Below are positions 34,200 to 42,301 of a DNA stretch of 64,000 nucleotides, one piece after another. Both the position numbers and the translations under genes were made by a program. The notes under the pieces were generated by a model. That model did not search any database. It was not told the DNA's origin and saw only the letters and a program-made list of their open reading frames with translations. Source of the stretch: Bifidobacterium breve (GTDB lineage Bacteria > Actinomycetota > Thermoleophilia > Solirubrobacterales > Solirubrobacteraceae); contig CAMCUD010000002.1 of assembly GCA_945878865.1 (NCBI GenBank), positions 1 through 64,000 of the forward strand, written 5' to 3'. Numbering within the stretch: position 1 is the first letter of the stretch; every line of letters starts with the position of its first letter.

Positions 34200-35585
34200 G
34201 TGCGCCGCGCTCACCTGCTCCTGTCCCTGCTCCTCGCCGTTGTTGGCGCCGCCGCGCTCCCTGCGGCCGCCTCGGCCAGTTCCACCCAGTCGACGCTGTT
34301 CGAAGCACCACGGGAGCTCCTCGGCGATGACCCGGCGCTCCGCGCGTCCACGGCGAAGGAGGTCAAGGATCTGGGGGCGGACTGGGTGCGGATCGTCCTG
34401 TACTGGGGGACCGCCGCGCCGGACCCGAACGGGTCGGCGGTGCCCGCCTTCGACGAGCGTTCGCCGGCCGGCTACCCCGGCCTGGCGCGGTACGACGCCG
34501 CGGTCGCCGCCGCCCGGGAGGCGGGCCTGCGGGTGCTCGTGACCGTGACCGGCCCGGTTCCGCGCTGGGCGACGGCGACGCAGAAGGATCAGCGCACCCG
34601 TCCGAGCGCCACGCGGTTCGGCCGGTTCACCGAGATGCTCGCTCGCCACTACGGCACGCAGGTCAGCGCCTGGTCGATCTGGAACGAGCCGAACCATCCG
34701 CAGTTCCTGCTCCCGCAGATCACCCGAAAGGGGAAGAGCCGCGAGTACACCGCGGCGAAGCTCTACCGCCAGCTGTTCCAGCGGGGCGAGGCCGGCCTGG
34801 CCAAGGGCGGGAACCGCGCGCCGGTGCTCCTCGGCGAGACCGCGCCGCGCGGCACCGCGACGGCTGTCGCGCCGCTGCGGTTCCTGCGCACGGCGTTGTG
34901 CCTGGACTCGCGCTGGCACAAGCGCAGCAGCTGCGGCCGCCTGAAGGCCGACGGCTACGCCCACCACGCCTACACCACCCGTGGCGGCCCGTTCTTCACG
35001 CCCCCGAACCGCGACGACGTCACGATCGGCGTGCTCTCGCGGCTGAACAGCGCGCTGGCGAAGGCCGAGCGCGCCCGGGCGCTTCCGAAGGGGACACGGA
35101 TCTGGCTGACGGAGTTCGGGATCCAGTCCTGGCCCGACAAGCGCCTCGGCGTGAGCCCGCAGCAGCAGGCGGAGTACCGCTCGATCTCCGAGCAGCTCTC
35201 GGCCCGCAACTCCCGCGTGCGGATCTTCAGCCAGTACCTCATGCGCGACGACGACGCGCGCGGCGGGACATACGGCGGCTTCGAGTCGGGCCTGCGGTAC
35301 GCCAGCGGCACCGCGAAGCCGTCCTACGACGGGTTCCGCCTGCCGCTCGTCGCCACCCGCGGCACGCGCAGCACCACGCTGTGGGGCATGGTCCGCCCGG
35401 CGACCGGCGCGACGACCGTGACCGTGGAGTACCGCAACGGGTCCAAGGGGGCGTGGCGGCGGTTGAAGACCGACCGGACGAACACCCGCGGGGTGTGGTC
35501 GACGTCGACGTCGGCGAAGGCGTCGCGTCAGTACCGCGTGCGGTGGGACGGGCTCGTCGGCCCTCCGACGCGCTCGTACCGCTAG
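34200..35585 (+). CDS. Secreted glycoside hydrolase (cellulase-like TIM barrel)
   Basis: 461 residues. Signal peptide RRAHLLLSLLLAVVGAAALP then AAASAS. Clan GH-A signatures: acid/base Glu in AWSIWNEPNHPQF and nucleophile Glu in IWLTEFGIQSW. VRIVLYWGTAAPDP is the usual early barrel strand. The last 80 residues form a beta-sandwich (TVTVEYRNGSKGAWRRLKTD) that may bind carbohydrate. Substrate (cellulose, xylan, glycan) cannot be decided; the family is near GH5/GH39. GTG start is used because it sits at the signal peptide. Confidence 0.86.
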   Translation: MRRAHLLLSLLLAVVGAAALPAAASASSTQSTLFEAPRELLGDDPALRASTAKEVKDLGADWVRIVLYWGTAAPDPNGSAVPAFDERSPAGYPGLARYDAAVAAAREAGLRVLVTVTGPVPRWATATQKDQRTRPSATRFGRFTEMLARHYGTQVSAWSIWNEPNHPQFLLPQITRKGKSREYTAAKLYRQLFQRGEAGLAKGGNRAPVLLGETAPRGTATAVAPLRFLRTALCLDSRWHKRSSCGRLKADGYAHHAYTTRGGPFFTPPNRDDVTIGVLSRLNSALAKAERARALPKGTRIWLTEFGIQSWPDKRLGVSPQQQAEYRSISEQLSARNSRVRIFSQYLMRDDDARGGTYGGFESGLRYASGTAKPSYDGFRLPLVATRGTRSTTLWGMVRPATGATTVTVEYRNGSKGAWRRLKTDRTNTRGVWSTSTSAKASRQYRVRWDGLVGPPTRSYR

Positions 35586-35587
35586 CG

Positions 35588-36349
35588 CTACCGCCGGGCG
35601 CGCAGCGAGAACGTCAGACGCTGCACGGGCGCGGTGGCGAGCGCGTCGTGCAGCGTCGCCGCGTCCTCGAAGCGCTCGCGCGGCAAGAGCCGGCCCTCGG
35701 TATGGACTGTCACGGCGTCGGTGATGAACGGCCACGGGTCGAGCGTGTGGCCGCCCGCGACGTCGTCGTCCACGAGCCGCAGGTCGACCGGGTCGTCAGC
35801 GGTGGGGACGTCGCGCTGGGTGTATGGCGCCCAGTCGAGGCACAGCGCGAGGGAGAGCGCGTCCCACGTCCAGACCAGCTGCTGGTTGCGCTCGATCTCG
35901 CCCTCGGGGCGACCGAGTCCCGCGCGCAGGCGGTCCTGGAGCTCGCGCTGCTCGCGCAGGTAGCTGCGCACATCCTCGGCGTCGGCCTCAGGCAGCGCGT
36001 CGAGGTCGCGGAAGCGCTGGAGCGCCGAGCCGTGCATCGAGCAGAGCAGCGCCGCGTACGTGCTCTGCGTCAGGAGCTTGTGCGGCGCGGCGCGCCAGAG
36101 CCCGAGATGCGTGGCGACCGGCAGGTGCATGAAGTCCCGCGGGTGACCCGTCTCGAGATCGAGCTCAGGCCGGAGATCCCACTCGGCCATCCCCACGTCG
36201 TGCTGCTCGGCGGCGAGACACACCTCCTCGCGGGGGACGACCGCGCCGAAGCGCGGGTTGCCCCACAGCCGCGCGAGCTGGCCGGAGATCCAGGCGTGGG
36301 CGGCCTGCCCGATCACCAGCAGGCCGTCGTCGGTGGGGCGCAGGAGCAT
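35588..36349 (-). CDS. DUF3891-family protein
   Basis: 253 residues. GLLVIGQAAHAWISGQLARLWG and EVCLAAEQHDVGMAEWD match the DUF3891 family, which has an HD-like pattern of His and Asp residues (HAW...HDVG) and may bind a metal. Cytosolic. Function unknown. Convergent with the glycoside hydrolase, 2 bp apart. A strong hairpin ends immediately at its start codon, so it has no normal ribosome binding site; translation may start internally or from a leaderless message. Confidence 0.8.
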   Translation of the reverse strand: MLLRPTDDGLLVIGQAAHAWISGQLARLWGNPRFGAVVPREEVCLAAEQHDVGMAEWDLRPELDLETGHPRDFMHLPVATHLGLWRAAPHKLLTQSTYAALLCSMHGSALQRFRDLDALPEADAEDVRSYLREQRELQDRLRAGLGRPEGEIERNQQLVWTWDALSLALCLDWAPYTQRDVPTADDPVDLRLVDDDVAGGHTLDPWPFITDAVTVHTEGRLLPRERFEDAATLHDALATAPVQRLTFSLRARR

Positions 36350-36387
36350 GCCGCGCAGTCTCGCGGGTGGCCGCGAGACTGTGCGGC
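36350..36387 (-). terminator. 17-bp-stem hairpin between cbiM operon and DUF3891
   Basis: Arms 36350-36366 and 36371-36387 pair over 17 positions with a single G-U, including AGTCTCGCGG / CCGCGAGACT, around a 4-nt loop. It begins 8 nt after the PDGLE stop and ends at the DUF3891 ATG. Most likely a terminator for the metal-uptake operon. Confidence 0.65.
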
Positions 36388-36394
36388 GGTTGCG

Positions 36395-36706
36395 CTACGC
36401 GGGAGCGGCGCGCGGGGTCCGGCGCCGGAGCACGGCGGCGGCCCCGAACGCGAGGAGGAAGACCGTGACGGTTCCGGCGAGGCCCGCGGCGGCGGTCGCG
36501 CCACGGTCGCCGCCGACCCCGGGGAACGCGTAGCCGGGAACGGGAGCGTCCTCCTGCACCGGGTGGAGCGTCCCCGCCTCGTCGAAGCCCTGATCCATCG
36601 CGACGCGGTTCAGGCCGTCGGGCGACGACGACGCGAACGGCGAGGCCAGCGTCGCGAGGGCGATCGCGACGGCGAGTGCGAGCCCGATGAAGATCCCGAG
36701 CCTCAT
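36395..36706 (-). CDS. PDGLE-domain protein (CbiN-like metal uptake component)
   Basis: 103 residues: a membrane helix (IFIGLALAVAIALATLASPF), then SSSPDGLNRVAMDQGF, the PDGLE motif, a loop, and a second helix (GLAGTVTVFLLAFGAAAVL). The two-helix layout matches CbiN-type auxiliary subunits of cobalt and nickel ECF importers. Overlaps CbiM by ATGA. Confidence 0.88.
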   Translation of the reverse strand: MRLGIFIGLALAVAIALATLASPFASSSPDGLNRVAMDQGFDEAGTLHPVQEDAPVPGYAFPGVGGDRGATAAAGLAGTVTVFLLAFGAAAVLRRRTPRAAPA

Positions 36707-37353
36707 GCCGGGACCCCGGCTGCCCGCCGGCCGTCCACGAGATCCGGGCGCACGGCCAGGACGGACGCGACGACCGCGACGCTGATCGCCGCCTCGCCGA
36801 CGCCGATCAGCGCGTGGACGCTCAGCATGGCCGGCAGGACGGTCGCCAGCGGGATCGTTCCGGACACCGCCAGCTCGATCGACGTGGCGGTCGCGGCGGC
36901 GATGACCGAGACCCACGCGGCGACGGCGACCACGCCGAGCAGGCCGGAGGCGCGGGCGCGCAGGGCCTTCGTGCCGTCGAGCACGGCGGCGGTCACGAGC
37001 GAGCCGACGACGGCCATGTTCAGGGTGTTCGCTCCCAGCACCGCCACGCCACCGTCGGCGAACGCGAACGCCTGGACCCCGAGCACGACCGAGACGACGA
37101 GCATCCCGAGCCACGGCCCCAGCAGGACGGTGGCGAGCACCGCGCCGAGCAGGTGGCCGCTCGTCCCTCCGGCGACGTGGAAGTTCAGCATCTGCAGCGC
37201 GAAGACCATCGCGGCGGTCGCGCCGACGAGCGGGACGCGCGCCTCGTCGAGCTCGTCGCGCGCGCGGACCGCGGCGTAGCCGAGGATGCCGGCTGCGCCG
37301 ACGTTCGTCACGGCGCAGACCTCCGAGCTGAGGTAGCCGTCAGGGATGTGCAT
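36703..37353 (-). CDS. cbiM: CbiM-type cobalt/nickel ECF importer S-component
   Basis: 216 residues, six to seven helices. It begins MHIPDGYLS: the free N-terminus and His2 form the metal site in CbiM/NikM. LQMLNFHVAGGTSGHLLG supplies a further His ligand. Known: CbiM with CbiN alone can import cobalt at low rate. The CbiQ and CbiO energising genes are not in this operon. Overlaps the upstream Fur-family gene by 14 nt, and the start is fixed by the required MH N-terminus. Confidence 0.94.
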   Translation of the reverse strand: MHIPDGYLSSEVCAVTNVGAAGILGYAAVRARDELDEARVPLVGATAAMVFALQMLNFHVAGGTSGHLLGAVLATVLLGPWLGMLVVSVVLGVQAFAFADGGVAVLGANTLNMAVVGSLVTAAVLDGTKALRARASGLLGVVAVAAWVSVIAAATATSIELAVSGTIPLATVLPAMLSVHALIGVGEAAISVAVVASVLAVRPDLVDGRRAAGVPA

Positions 37354-37822
37354 GGTGAGCTTCTCCGGGTGCTGTGGTGGTCGCGCAGGCCGGACACAGC
37401 CCGACGAGCGGGAAGTGGCTGAACCGCGCCTCGTAGCCGAACGCCTCGCGCATGGCGGCGCGCACGCCGTCCATCCGCTCGGGTTCGACCGCCGTGTGCG
37501 TGCCGCAGCCGTCGCACACGAGGTGCTCACGCTGCGGCGCTCCTGCGAGGGCGTAGCGCCCCGGCCCATGGCCGAGGTGCGTGTGCCGCACGAGCCCGAT
37601 GCCCTCGAACGTCTCGAGGTTGCGGTAGACCGACGTGAGATCGCAGCGGCTGCCGAGCTGGTCGGCGAGCTCCTCCGCGGTGACCGCGCCGTCGGTGTGC
37701 AGCAGCGCGTCGAGGACCAGCCGACGCGGCCCGGTGACCCGTAGCCCGTGCTCGTGCAGCACCTCGACCGCGGCGCCGAGGTCGGCGACGGGGACGGGCG
37801 AGACGAGCGAGGCGGAGGTCAA
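37340..37822 (-). CDS. Fur-family metalloregulator
   Basis: About 160 residues. Winged helix: GLRVTGPRRLVLDALLHTD and CDLTSVYRNLETFEGIGLVRH. Zn-structural cysteines in LVCDGCGTH and LCPACATT, and sensor His/Glu residues in the C-terminal part, which ends in a His-rich tail (GEAHHAHP). Its linkage to cbiM suggests nickel or cobalt (Nur/Zur-like) control. The start TTG 37822 is tentative; an upstream dyad at 37847 supports transcription from about there. Confidence 0.9.
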   Translation of the reverse strand: MTSASLVSPVPVADLGAAVEVLHEHGLRVTGPRRLVLDALLHTDGAVTAEELADQLGSRCDLTSVYRNLETFEGIGLVRHTHLGHGPGRYALAGAPQREHLVCDGCGTHTAVEPERMDGVRAAMREAFGYEARFSHFPLVGLCPACATTTAPGEAHHAHP

Positions 37823-37846
37823 GACCGGCGCGACGCTAGTCGTTGC

Positions 37847-37861
37847 TGCCAGCCACTGGCA
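37847..37861. promoter_or_regulatory. Dyad before the Fur-cbiM operon
   Basis: TGCCAG-cca-CTGGCA, perfect 6-bp arms with a 3-nt spacer, lies 25 bp upstream of the TTG of the Fur-family gene. Position suits an autoregulatory operator for this operon. It also lies in the divergent gap with the gene at 38013. Confidence 0.45.
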
Positions 37862-38012
37862 AGTGCGTCCCGGGGTGATCTGCGGGGTGATCGCGCACCA
37901 GGTGAGTGCCTACGTGCCAGTTTCGTGACATTCGTCCCCGGGCACGGTCTTCCCTGACGCGCGGCCCGCATCGCCGCGCTTCACTGGAGACACAGGGAAG
38001 GAGCCTCATCTC

Positions 38013-38804
38013 ATGCCATCCACCTTTCGCATGACCGCCGTCGCGCTCGGCGCGGCCGGCGCGCTCGGCGCCATCGCGGCGCCGGCTGGCGCCCACGGGG
38101 GCGGCGGCCTCGGCGTCGTCGTCGCCCAGAAGGACGCCGACACGTTCGTCGTCGCCAACCGCGGCGGCCAGCTGCGCGCGATCGACGCCGCGACCCCGCC
38201 GGCCGTCGGTTCGGTCGTGAAGGTCAAGGCGCGCAAGGGCGTCGCCAAGCGCATCCGCGTCGTCGGCACGGCGACGAAGGCTCGCATCCGCGGCATCGTC
38301 ACCACGAGCGCGGCAGACGCCTTCACGCTCACCGGCAAGCCTGACGACACGGCGGCGGTCGTCGTCAAGTACGCCGCGCCCCTGACGCAGCCCGGCCTGG
38401 GCCGCCGCCTGAGCGTCACGGTGACGATCTCCGGCTCGGATCTCACCGCGACCGGCGTGAAGACCGGCGGCTGCGAGGGCACCGAGGTCGAGGGCACGAT
38501 CACCGCGGTCGACACGGCGGCGCGCACGCTCACCCTCCAGCCCGAGAGCGGCACGCCCGTCGTCATCTCGGTGCCGGCGTCCGTCGATCTCGCGCAGTTC
38601 ACCGTCGGCGAGAAGGTCGAGCTGAAGGTCCTGCTGCAGGCCGACGGCACGTATGTCCTTCGCGGCGCCGATCGTCGCGGCGCCGGCGCGGACGATCACC
38701 CCAAGGGCGACGACCATCCCAACGGTGACGATCGTGGCCGCGGCCGTGGCAGCGACGACGACCAGAACGACGACCGGGGCCGTGGGCACGGCCGCGACGA
38801 CTAG
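38013..38804 (+). CDS. Secreted DUF5666-like protein with acidic/Arg-Gly tail
   Basis: 263 residues. Signal peptide (TAVALGAAGALGAIAAPAGA). Two beta-rich repeats follow, ending IRGIVTTSAADAFTLTG and VEGTITAVDTAARTLTLQ; the pattern IxGxVTxxxxxxFTLxG is typical of DUF5666. The last 40 residues are low-complexity Asp, His, Arg and Gly (GDDRGRGRGSDDDQND), possibly metal-binding or wall-associated. The next gene, 28 bp on, is an ECF sigma fusion whose tail has the same composition, so the two are probably one system. Confidence 0.8.
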   Translation: MPSTFRMTAVALGAAGALGAIAAPAGAHGGGGLGVVVAQKDADTFVVANRGGQLRAIDAATPPAVGSVVKVKARKGVAKRIRVVGTATKARIRGIVTTSAADAFTLTGKPDDTAAVVVKYAAPLTQPGLGRRLSVTVTISGSDLTATGVKTGGCEGTEVEGTITAVDTAARTLTLQPESGTPVVISVPASVDLAQFTVGEKVELKVLLQADGTYVLRGADRRGAGADDHPKGDDHPNGDDRGRGRGSDDDQNDDRGRGHGRDD

Positions 38805-38831
38805 CCGCAGCATCCGCGAGGAGGTCGACTG

Positions 38832-40262
38832 ATGGCCGGCCTCCTCGCCGGGGCGCTGCTGCGCACACAGGACGACGAGCGACTCGCCGCCCTGGCCTCC
38901 GCCGGCCACGCCGGCGCGTTCGACGTGCTCGTCGCGCGCCACGAGCGCGCGCTGCGCGGCCTGGCGCGGCGTCTCGTCGGACAGGACGCCGCCGAGGACG
39001 TCACGCAGCAGGCGCTGCTGCGCGCGTGGACGGCCGTGCAGGCCGGCGCGCATGTGCGCCACCCGCGCGGCTGGCTGCACCGGATCGTCCGCACGACCGC
39101 CAGCGATCACCACGGGCACGCCATGGCTCACGACGACACCCCACTCGCCGACGACGTCCCCTCGGGGACCGACCTGCCGGCCGACGTGCAGGAGCGGATG
39201 GACGTCCGGCGCGCGCTCGAGCTCATCGCGGCGCTGCCCGACGAGCAGCGCGCCGCGGTGCTCGCGGCGGCGCAGGGGCGGGCGAACGCGGACGTCGCCG
39301 ACGAGCTCGGCATGAGCGAGGGCGCGGTGCGCCAGCTGGCCTACCGCGCGCGGACCGGGCTGCGTGCGGCGATGACGGCGATCACGCCCTACCCGCTGGC
39401 GGTGTGGGCCGCGCAGCGGATGGCCGGCGAGGGGGCCGCGATCGCGGCCGAGACCGTCGGCGCCGGCGGCAGCGTGCTCGGGGGTGCGCTGCTGGCGAAG
39501 GCCGGTGCCGTGGTCGCGGTCTCCGGCGTGGTGGTCGCGGGGGCCGCCACGGTGGAGCGCCCGCGCGGAGATCGCGCGGCGCGTGAGGACGGGAGTCCGG
39601 CGGCGGAGGCGGTGGCGCCCGCCCCGCCGCCGGCCCCGGCCGGGACGCGGTTCGTCGCGTCGACGATCGCATCCGCTGCGCTGCCGTCCGGTGCGAGCGC
39701 GTCGAAGGGGTCTCGGGAGAAGGCCCGCGAGGACCGCCGGCGCGAGCGCGACCGCGGGCGCGGCCGCGATGACGATCGGCGACAGGACGACGGCCACCGC
39801 GGGCACGGGAGCGGTGGATCGCCGGGATCCGGCCACCGCGACGAGGGCGACGACGACGTGACGCCGACCGCAGCGTCGGGTGGGGGAGACGACCGGCGCG
39901 GTGATCGCGGGCGGTCGGGTCGCGGCGGCGGGTCGGCGGATCGGGAGTCGGGCGGCCGAGGACACGACGACGCGCCCGAACGCGACTCGTCGCCCTCGTC
40001 CGGCAAGCACGGCTCCTCTGGCTCCTCAGGATCAGGCTCGTCAGGTTCCGGCTCGGGGAAGGACAAGGGCGAGGGCTCCTCCGGCGGCGATCGCGACGAG
40101 GCGCCCGCCCCGCAGGCGCCGGCTGCTGCGCCGCCGCCGACCGAAAGCGGGGGCGGCGGCAGCGAGAGCAGCGGCGATGACGGCGGCGGCGGATCCGGCT
40201 CGTCAGGATCTGGCGACAGCGGGTCGGGTGGATCGGGCAAGCACGGCGGCGATGACGGCTGA
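38832..40262 (+). CDS. ECF sigma factor fused to a membrane segment and disordered tail
   Basis: 476 residues. Residues 25-90 resemble sigma region 2 (FDVLVARHERALRGLARRL, GQDAAEDVTQQALLRAW) and 125-180 region 4 (ALPDEQRAAVLAAAQGRANA, MSEGAVRQLAYRARTGLR). Residues 212-240 (GSVLGGALLAKAGAVVAVSG) look like a transmembrane helix. From 243 to the end is a Gly/Ser/Asp/Arg/Pro-rich disordered region with no fold. Membrane-anchored ECF sigma factors release or expose their sigma part on a signal; the tail would lie outside. GAGGAGGT precedes ATG 38832. Confidence 0.85.
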   Translation: MAGLLAGALLRTQDDERLAALASAGHAGAFDVLVARHERALRGLARRLVGQDAAEDVTQQALLRAWTAVQAGAHVRHPRGWLHRIVRTTASDHHGHAMAHDDTPLADDVPSGTDLPADVQERMDVRRALELIAALPDEQRAAVLAAAQGRANADVADELGMSEGAVRQLAYRARTGLRAAMTAITPYPLAVWAAQRMAGEGAAIAAETVGAGGSVLGGALLAKAGAVVAVSGVVVAGAATVERPRGDRAAREDGSPAAEAVAPAPPPAPAGTRFVASTIASAALPSGASASKGSREKAREDRRRERDRGRGRDDDRRQDDGHRGHGSGGSPGSGHRDEGDDDVTPTAASGGGDDRRGDRGRSGRGGGSADRESGGRGHDDAPERDSSPSSGKHGSSGSSGSGSSGSGSGKDKGEGSSGGDRDEAPAPQAPAAAPPPTESGGGGSESSGDDGGGGSGSSGSGDSGSGGSGKHGGDDG

Positions 40263-40314
40263 CCCTGTTCCGACTCTTCGGTAGCTTTCGGTCCTCCACG
40301 AGGGAGGAGATCAC

Positions 40315-41793
40315 GTGCGCTACGAGGAGTACGCCGAGCACGACGGCCTGGGACTGGCCGCGCTCGTGCGCGACAAGGAGGTCACGGCCCGGGAGCTGCT
40401 CGACATCGCGCGGGCGCGCGCGGACGCGGTCAACCCGACGATCAACGCGATCGTGCGCCGCATGGACGCCGACGCGGAAGCCCGAGCAGAAGGCCCGCTC
40501 GACGGTCCGTTCGCCGGCGTCCCGTTCCTCCTCAAGGACCTCGGCCAGGAGTACGCGGGCGTCCCGTCCACCTACGGCTGCCGCGCGCTGGCCCACGTGC
40601 CGGCCGCCGAGCACGCGACCGTCACGCAGCGCTGGCTCGACGCAGGCCTCAACCCGTTCGGCCGGACGAACGTTCCCGAGTTCGGCGCCAAGGGCGTCAC
40701 CGAGCCGGCGCTGTTCGGTCCCGCGCGCAACCCCTGGGGGCTCGAGCACACGCCCGGCGGCTCGTCAGGCGGATCGGCGGCTGCGGTCGGCGCCGGCATC
40801 GTGCCCGTCGCGGGCGCGTCGGACGGCGGCGGCTCCATCCGCATCCCCGCGGCATGCTGCGGGCTCGTCGGCCTGAAGACCAGCCGCGGGCTCATCCCGC
40901 TCGGCCCGGACGTCGGCGAGCCGCTGCAGGGCAGCGCGGTCAACGGCGTGGTCTCCCGCAGCGTGCGCGACACCGCCGCGATGATCGACATGCTCGCCGG
41001 CGCCGATCCGGTCTCGCCGTTCCTGCCCGGTCTCCCGGACCGTCCTCTTCTCGACGAGGTCGGCGCCGCGCCGGGGAAGCTGCGGATCGGTGTGCAGACG
41101 ACGTCGGCCGTGCGCGCGCAGGCCCATCCGGAGGCCATCCGTGCCGTCGAGGACGCCGCCGCGCTGCTCGCCGACCTCGGCCACGAGGTGGAGGAGACGC
41201 CCCGCGTCGTCGACGACAAGGCGCTGGCCCGCGACTTCCTCACGACGTGGTTCGCCCACATGGCCTACGAGGTGGGGGAGGTGATGCGCCGGACCGGCTC
41301 CGGGCCGGAGGGCTTCGAGCTCGACACGCGGATCATGGCCGCACTGGGCCGCTCGACGACCGCTGTCCAGCAGATCGCGGCGGTCGAGCGCCGGCACGAG
41401 TACGTCACCCAGCTCGCACGCTTCTTCGATGGACACGACCTCCTGCTGACGCCGACGCTCGCCGAGCCGCCGGTGAAGATCGGGACGATGTCGACGCCGA
41501 AGCTCGCGCAGGTGGGCGCCTCGCTCCTCCTGCGCCTGCGCGCGACGCGGGTCCTGCATCACCTCGACCTCGTCGACGACCTCATCGAGAAGAACCTCGG
41601 CTGGGTGCCGTTCACGCAGCTCGCGAACGTCACCGGGCGGCCCGCGATCAACGTGCCGCTGCGCTGGACACCCGCCGGGCTGCCGCTGGGCGTGCAGTTC
41701 GTCGCGCCGCTCGGCGGGGAGGCGACGCTCGTCCGTCTCGCCGCGCAGCTGGAGGAGGCGCGGCCGTGGGCGCAGCGGCGGGCTAGACTCTGA
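40315..41793 (+). CDS. Amidase signature (AS) family amidase
   Basis: 492 residues with the AS triad: Lys in PFLLKDLGQEYAGV, cis-Ser in PGGSSGGSAAAVG, and nucleophile Ser in ASDGGGSIRIPAACCGLVG. Closer to nylon oligomer/6-aminohexanoate-cyclic-dimer hydrolases and general amidases than to GatA; no gatB/gatC nearby. GTG 40315 follows GGGAGGAG. Its 3' end carries the promoter region of ssrA, whose transcript begins 18 bp after the stop. It belongs to the same family as the gene at 20768 but is clearly distinct. Confidence 0.92.
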   Translation: MRYEEYAEHDGLGLAALVRDKEVTARELLDIARARADAVNPTINAIVRRMDADAEARAEGPLDGPFAGVPFLLKDLGQEYAGVPSTYGCRALAHVPAAEHATVTQRWLDAGLNPFGRTNVPEFGAKGVTEPALFGPARNPWGLEHTPGGSSGGSAAAVGAGIVPVAGASDGGGSIRIPAACCGLVGLKTSRGLIPLGPDVGEPLQGSAVNGVVSRSVRDTAAMIDMLAGADPVSPFLPGLPDRPLLDEVGAAPGKLRIGVQTTSAVRAQAHPEAIRAVEDAAALLADLGHEVEETPRVVDDKALARDFLTTWFAHMAYEVGEVMRRTGSGPEGFELDTRIMAALGRSTTAVQQIAAVERRHEYVTQLARFFDGHDLLLTPTLAEPPVKIGTMSTPKLAQVGASLLLRLRATRVLHHLDLVDDLIEKNLGWVPFTQLANVTGRPAINVPLRWTPAGLPLGVQFVAPLGGEATLVRLAAQLEEARPWAQRRARL

Positions 41794-41810
41794 AGCTGAC
41801 ATACACACCC

Positions 41811-42174
41811 GGGGACGACATGGCTTCGACGTGGTCGGTTCACCCGGGTGGTTGCGAGCCGAGGTTCCGGGATGGCCTCGTAAATCCCCCGGAAAACCAT
41901 ACGTGCGGACTCTCACGAGTACGCCCTCGCCGCCTAGCACTAGCTAGCTCTGCGAGGTTCTGGTCCCCGCCAGCCGACGGCGGGACAACCGGAATCATTC
42001 ACGTCGGCTGACCCCGGAAGGTCCGCTTCCGCCGACCGGGGGACATCTCAGGAAGCTGGTCCCCCGCAACCCGGCCAGCGAGGCGAGCGGGGGATGAGAT
42101 CAGAGCGCTGGCTACGCTCGTAGACGCCACCCTCGGTGCGGCCGCGGACGCGGGTTCGATTCCCGCCGTCTCCA
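41811..42174 (+). ncRNA. ssrA: Transfer-messenger RNA (tmRNA)
   Basis: One-piece tmRNA of about 364 nt. The 5' end GGGGACG pairs with CGTCTCC at the 3' end (one G-U). The 5' region has GACATGGCTTCGACG, the D-loop/5' signature, and the 3' end has the T-arm GCGGGTTCGATTCCCGC. The tag reading frame starts with GCG at 41905 and encodes ADSHEYALAA before TAG (41935-41937). The CCA end is not encoded: the discriminator A (42174) is followed by CT, so CCA must be added. Works with SmpB (17143) and, often, RNase R. Confidence 0.96.
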
Positions 42175-42187
42175 CTGCACACGATGC

Positions 42188-42216
42188 GAAAGCCCCGCGG
42201 ATCCCGCGGGGCTTTC
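42188..42216 (+). terminator. Strong intrinsic terminator after ssrA
   Basis: GAAAGCCCCGCGG (42188-42200) and CCGCGGGGCTTTC (42204-42216) form a 13-bp perfect stem with a 3-nt loop. The A/T ends make it usable in both directions, here ending ssrA and the convergent VOC gene at 42302. Nothing else is seen between ssrA and that gene. Confidence 0.88.
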
Positions 42217-42301
42217 TCGTGGATGGCCCGCGGCCGCCGCGCCCATGGTCTTTCTCGTCGCATACCGACGAAAAAGCGCCGCACGCGACGCTCGCCCGAC
42301 C

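Noticed and set aside
34898-37279. A 793-codon plus-strand frame over the DUF3891 and cbiM genes
   Set aside because: Recognisable families lie on the other strand across the same interval; the frame shows no motif.
42121-42174. A possible tRNA gene (GCGGGTTCGATTCCCGC T-arm)
   Set aside because: It is the 3' half of the tRNA-like domain of tmRNA; no anticodon arm is adjacent and its acceptor partner is at 41811.
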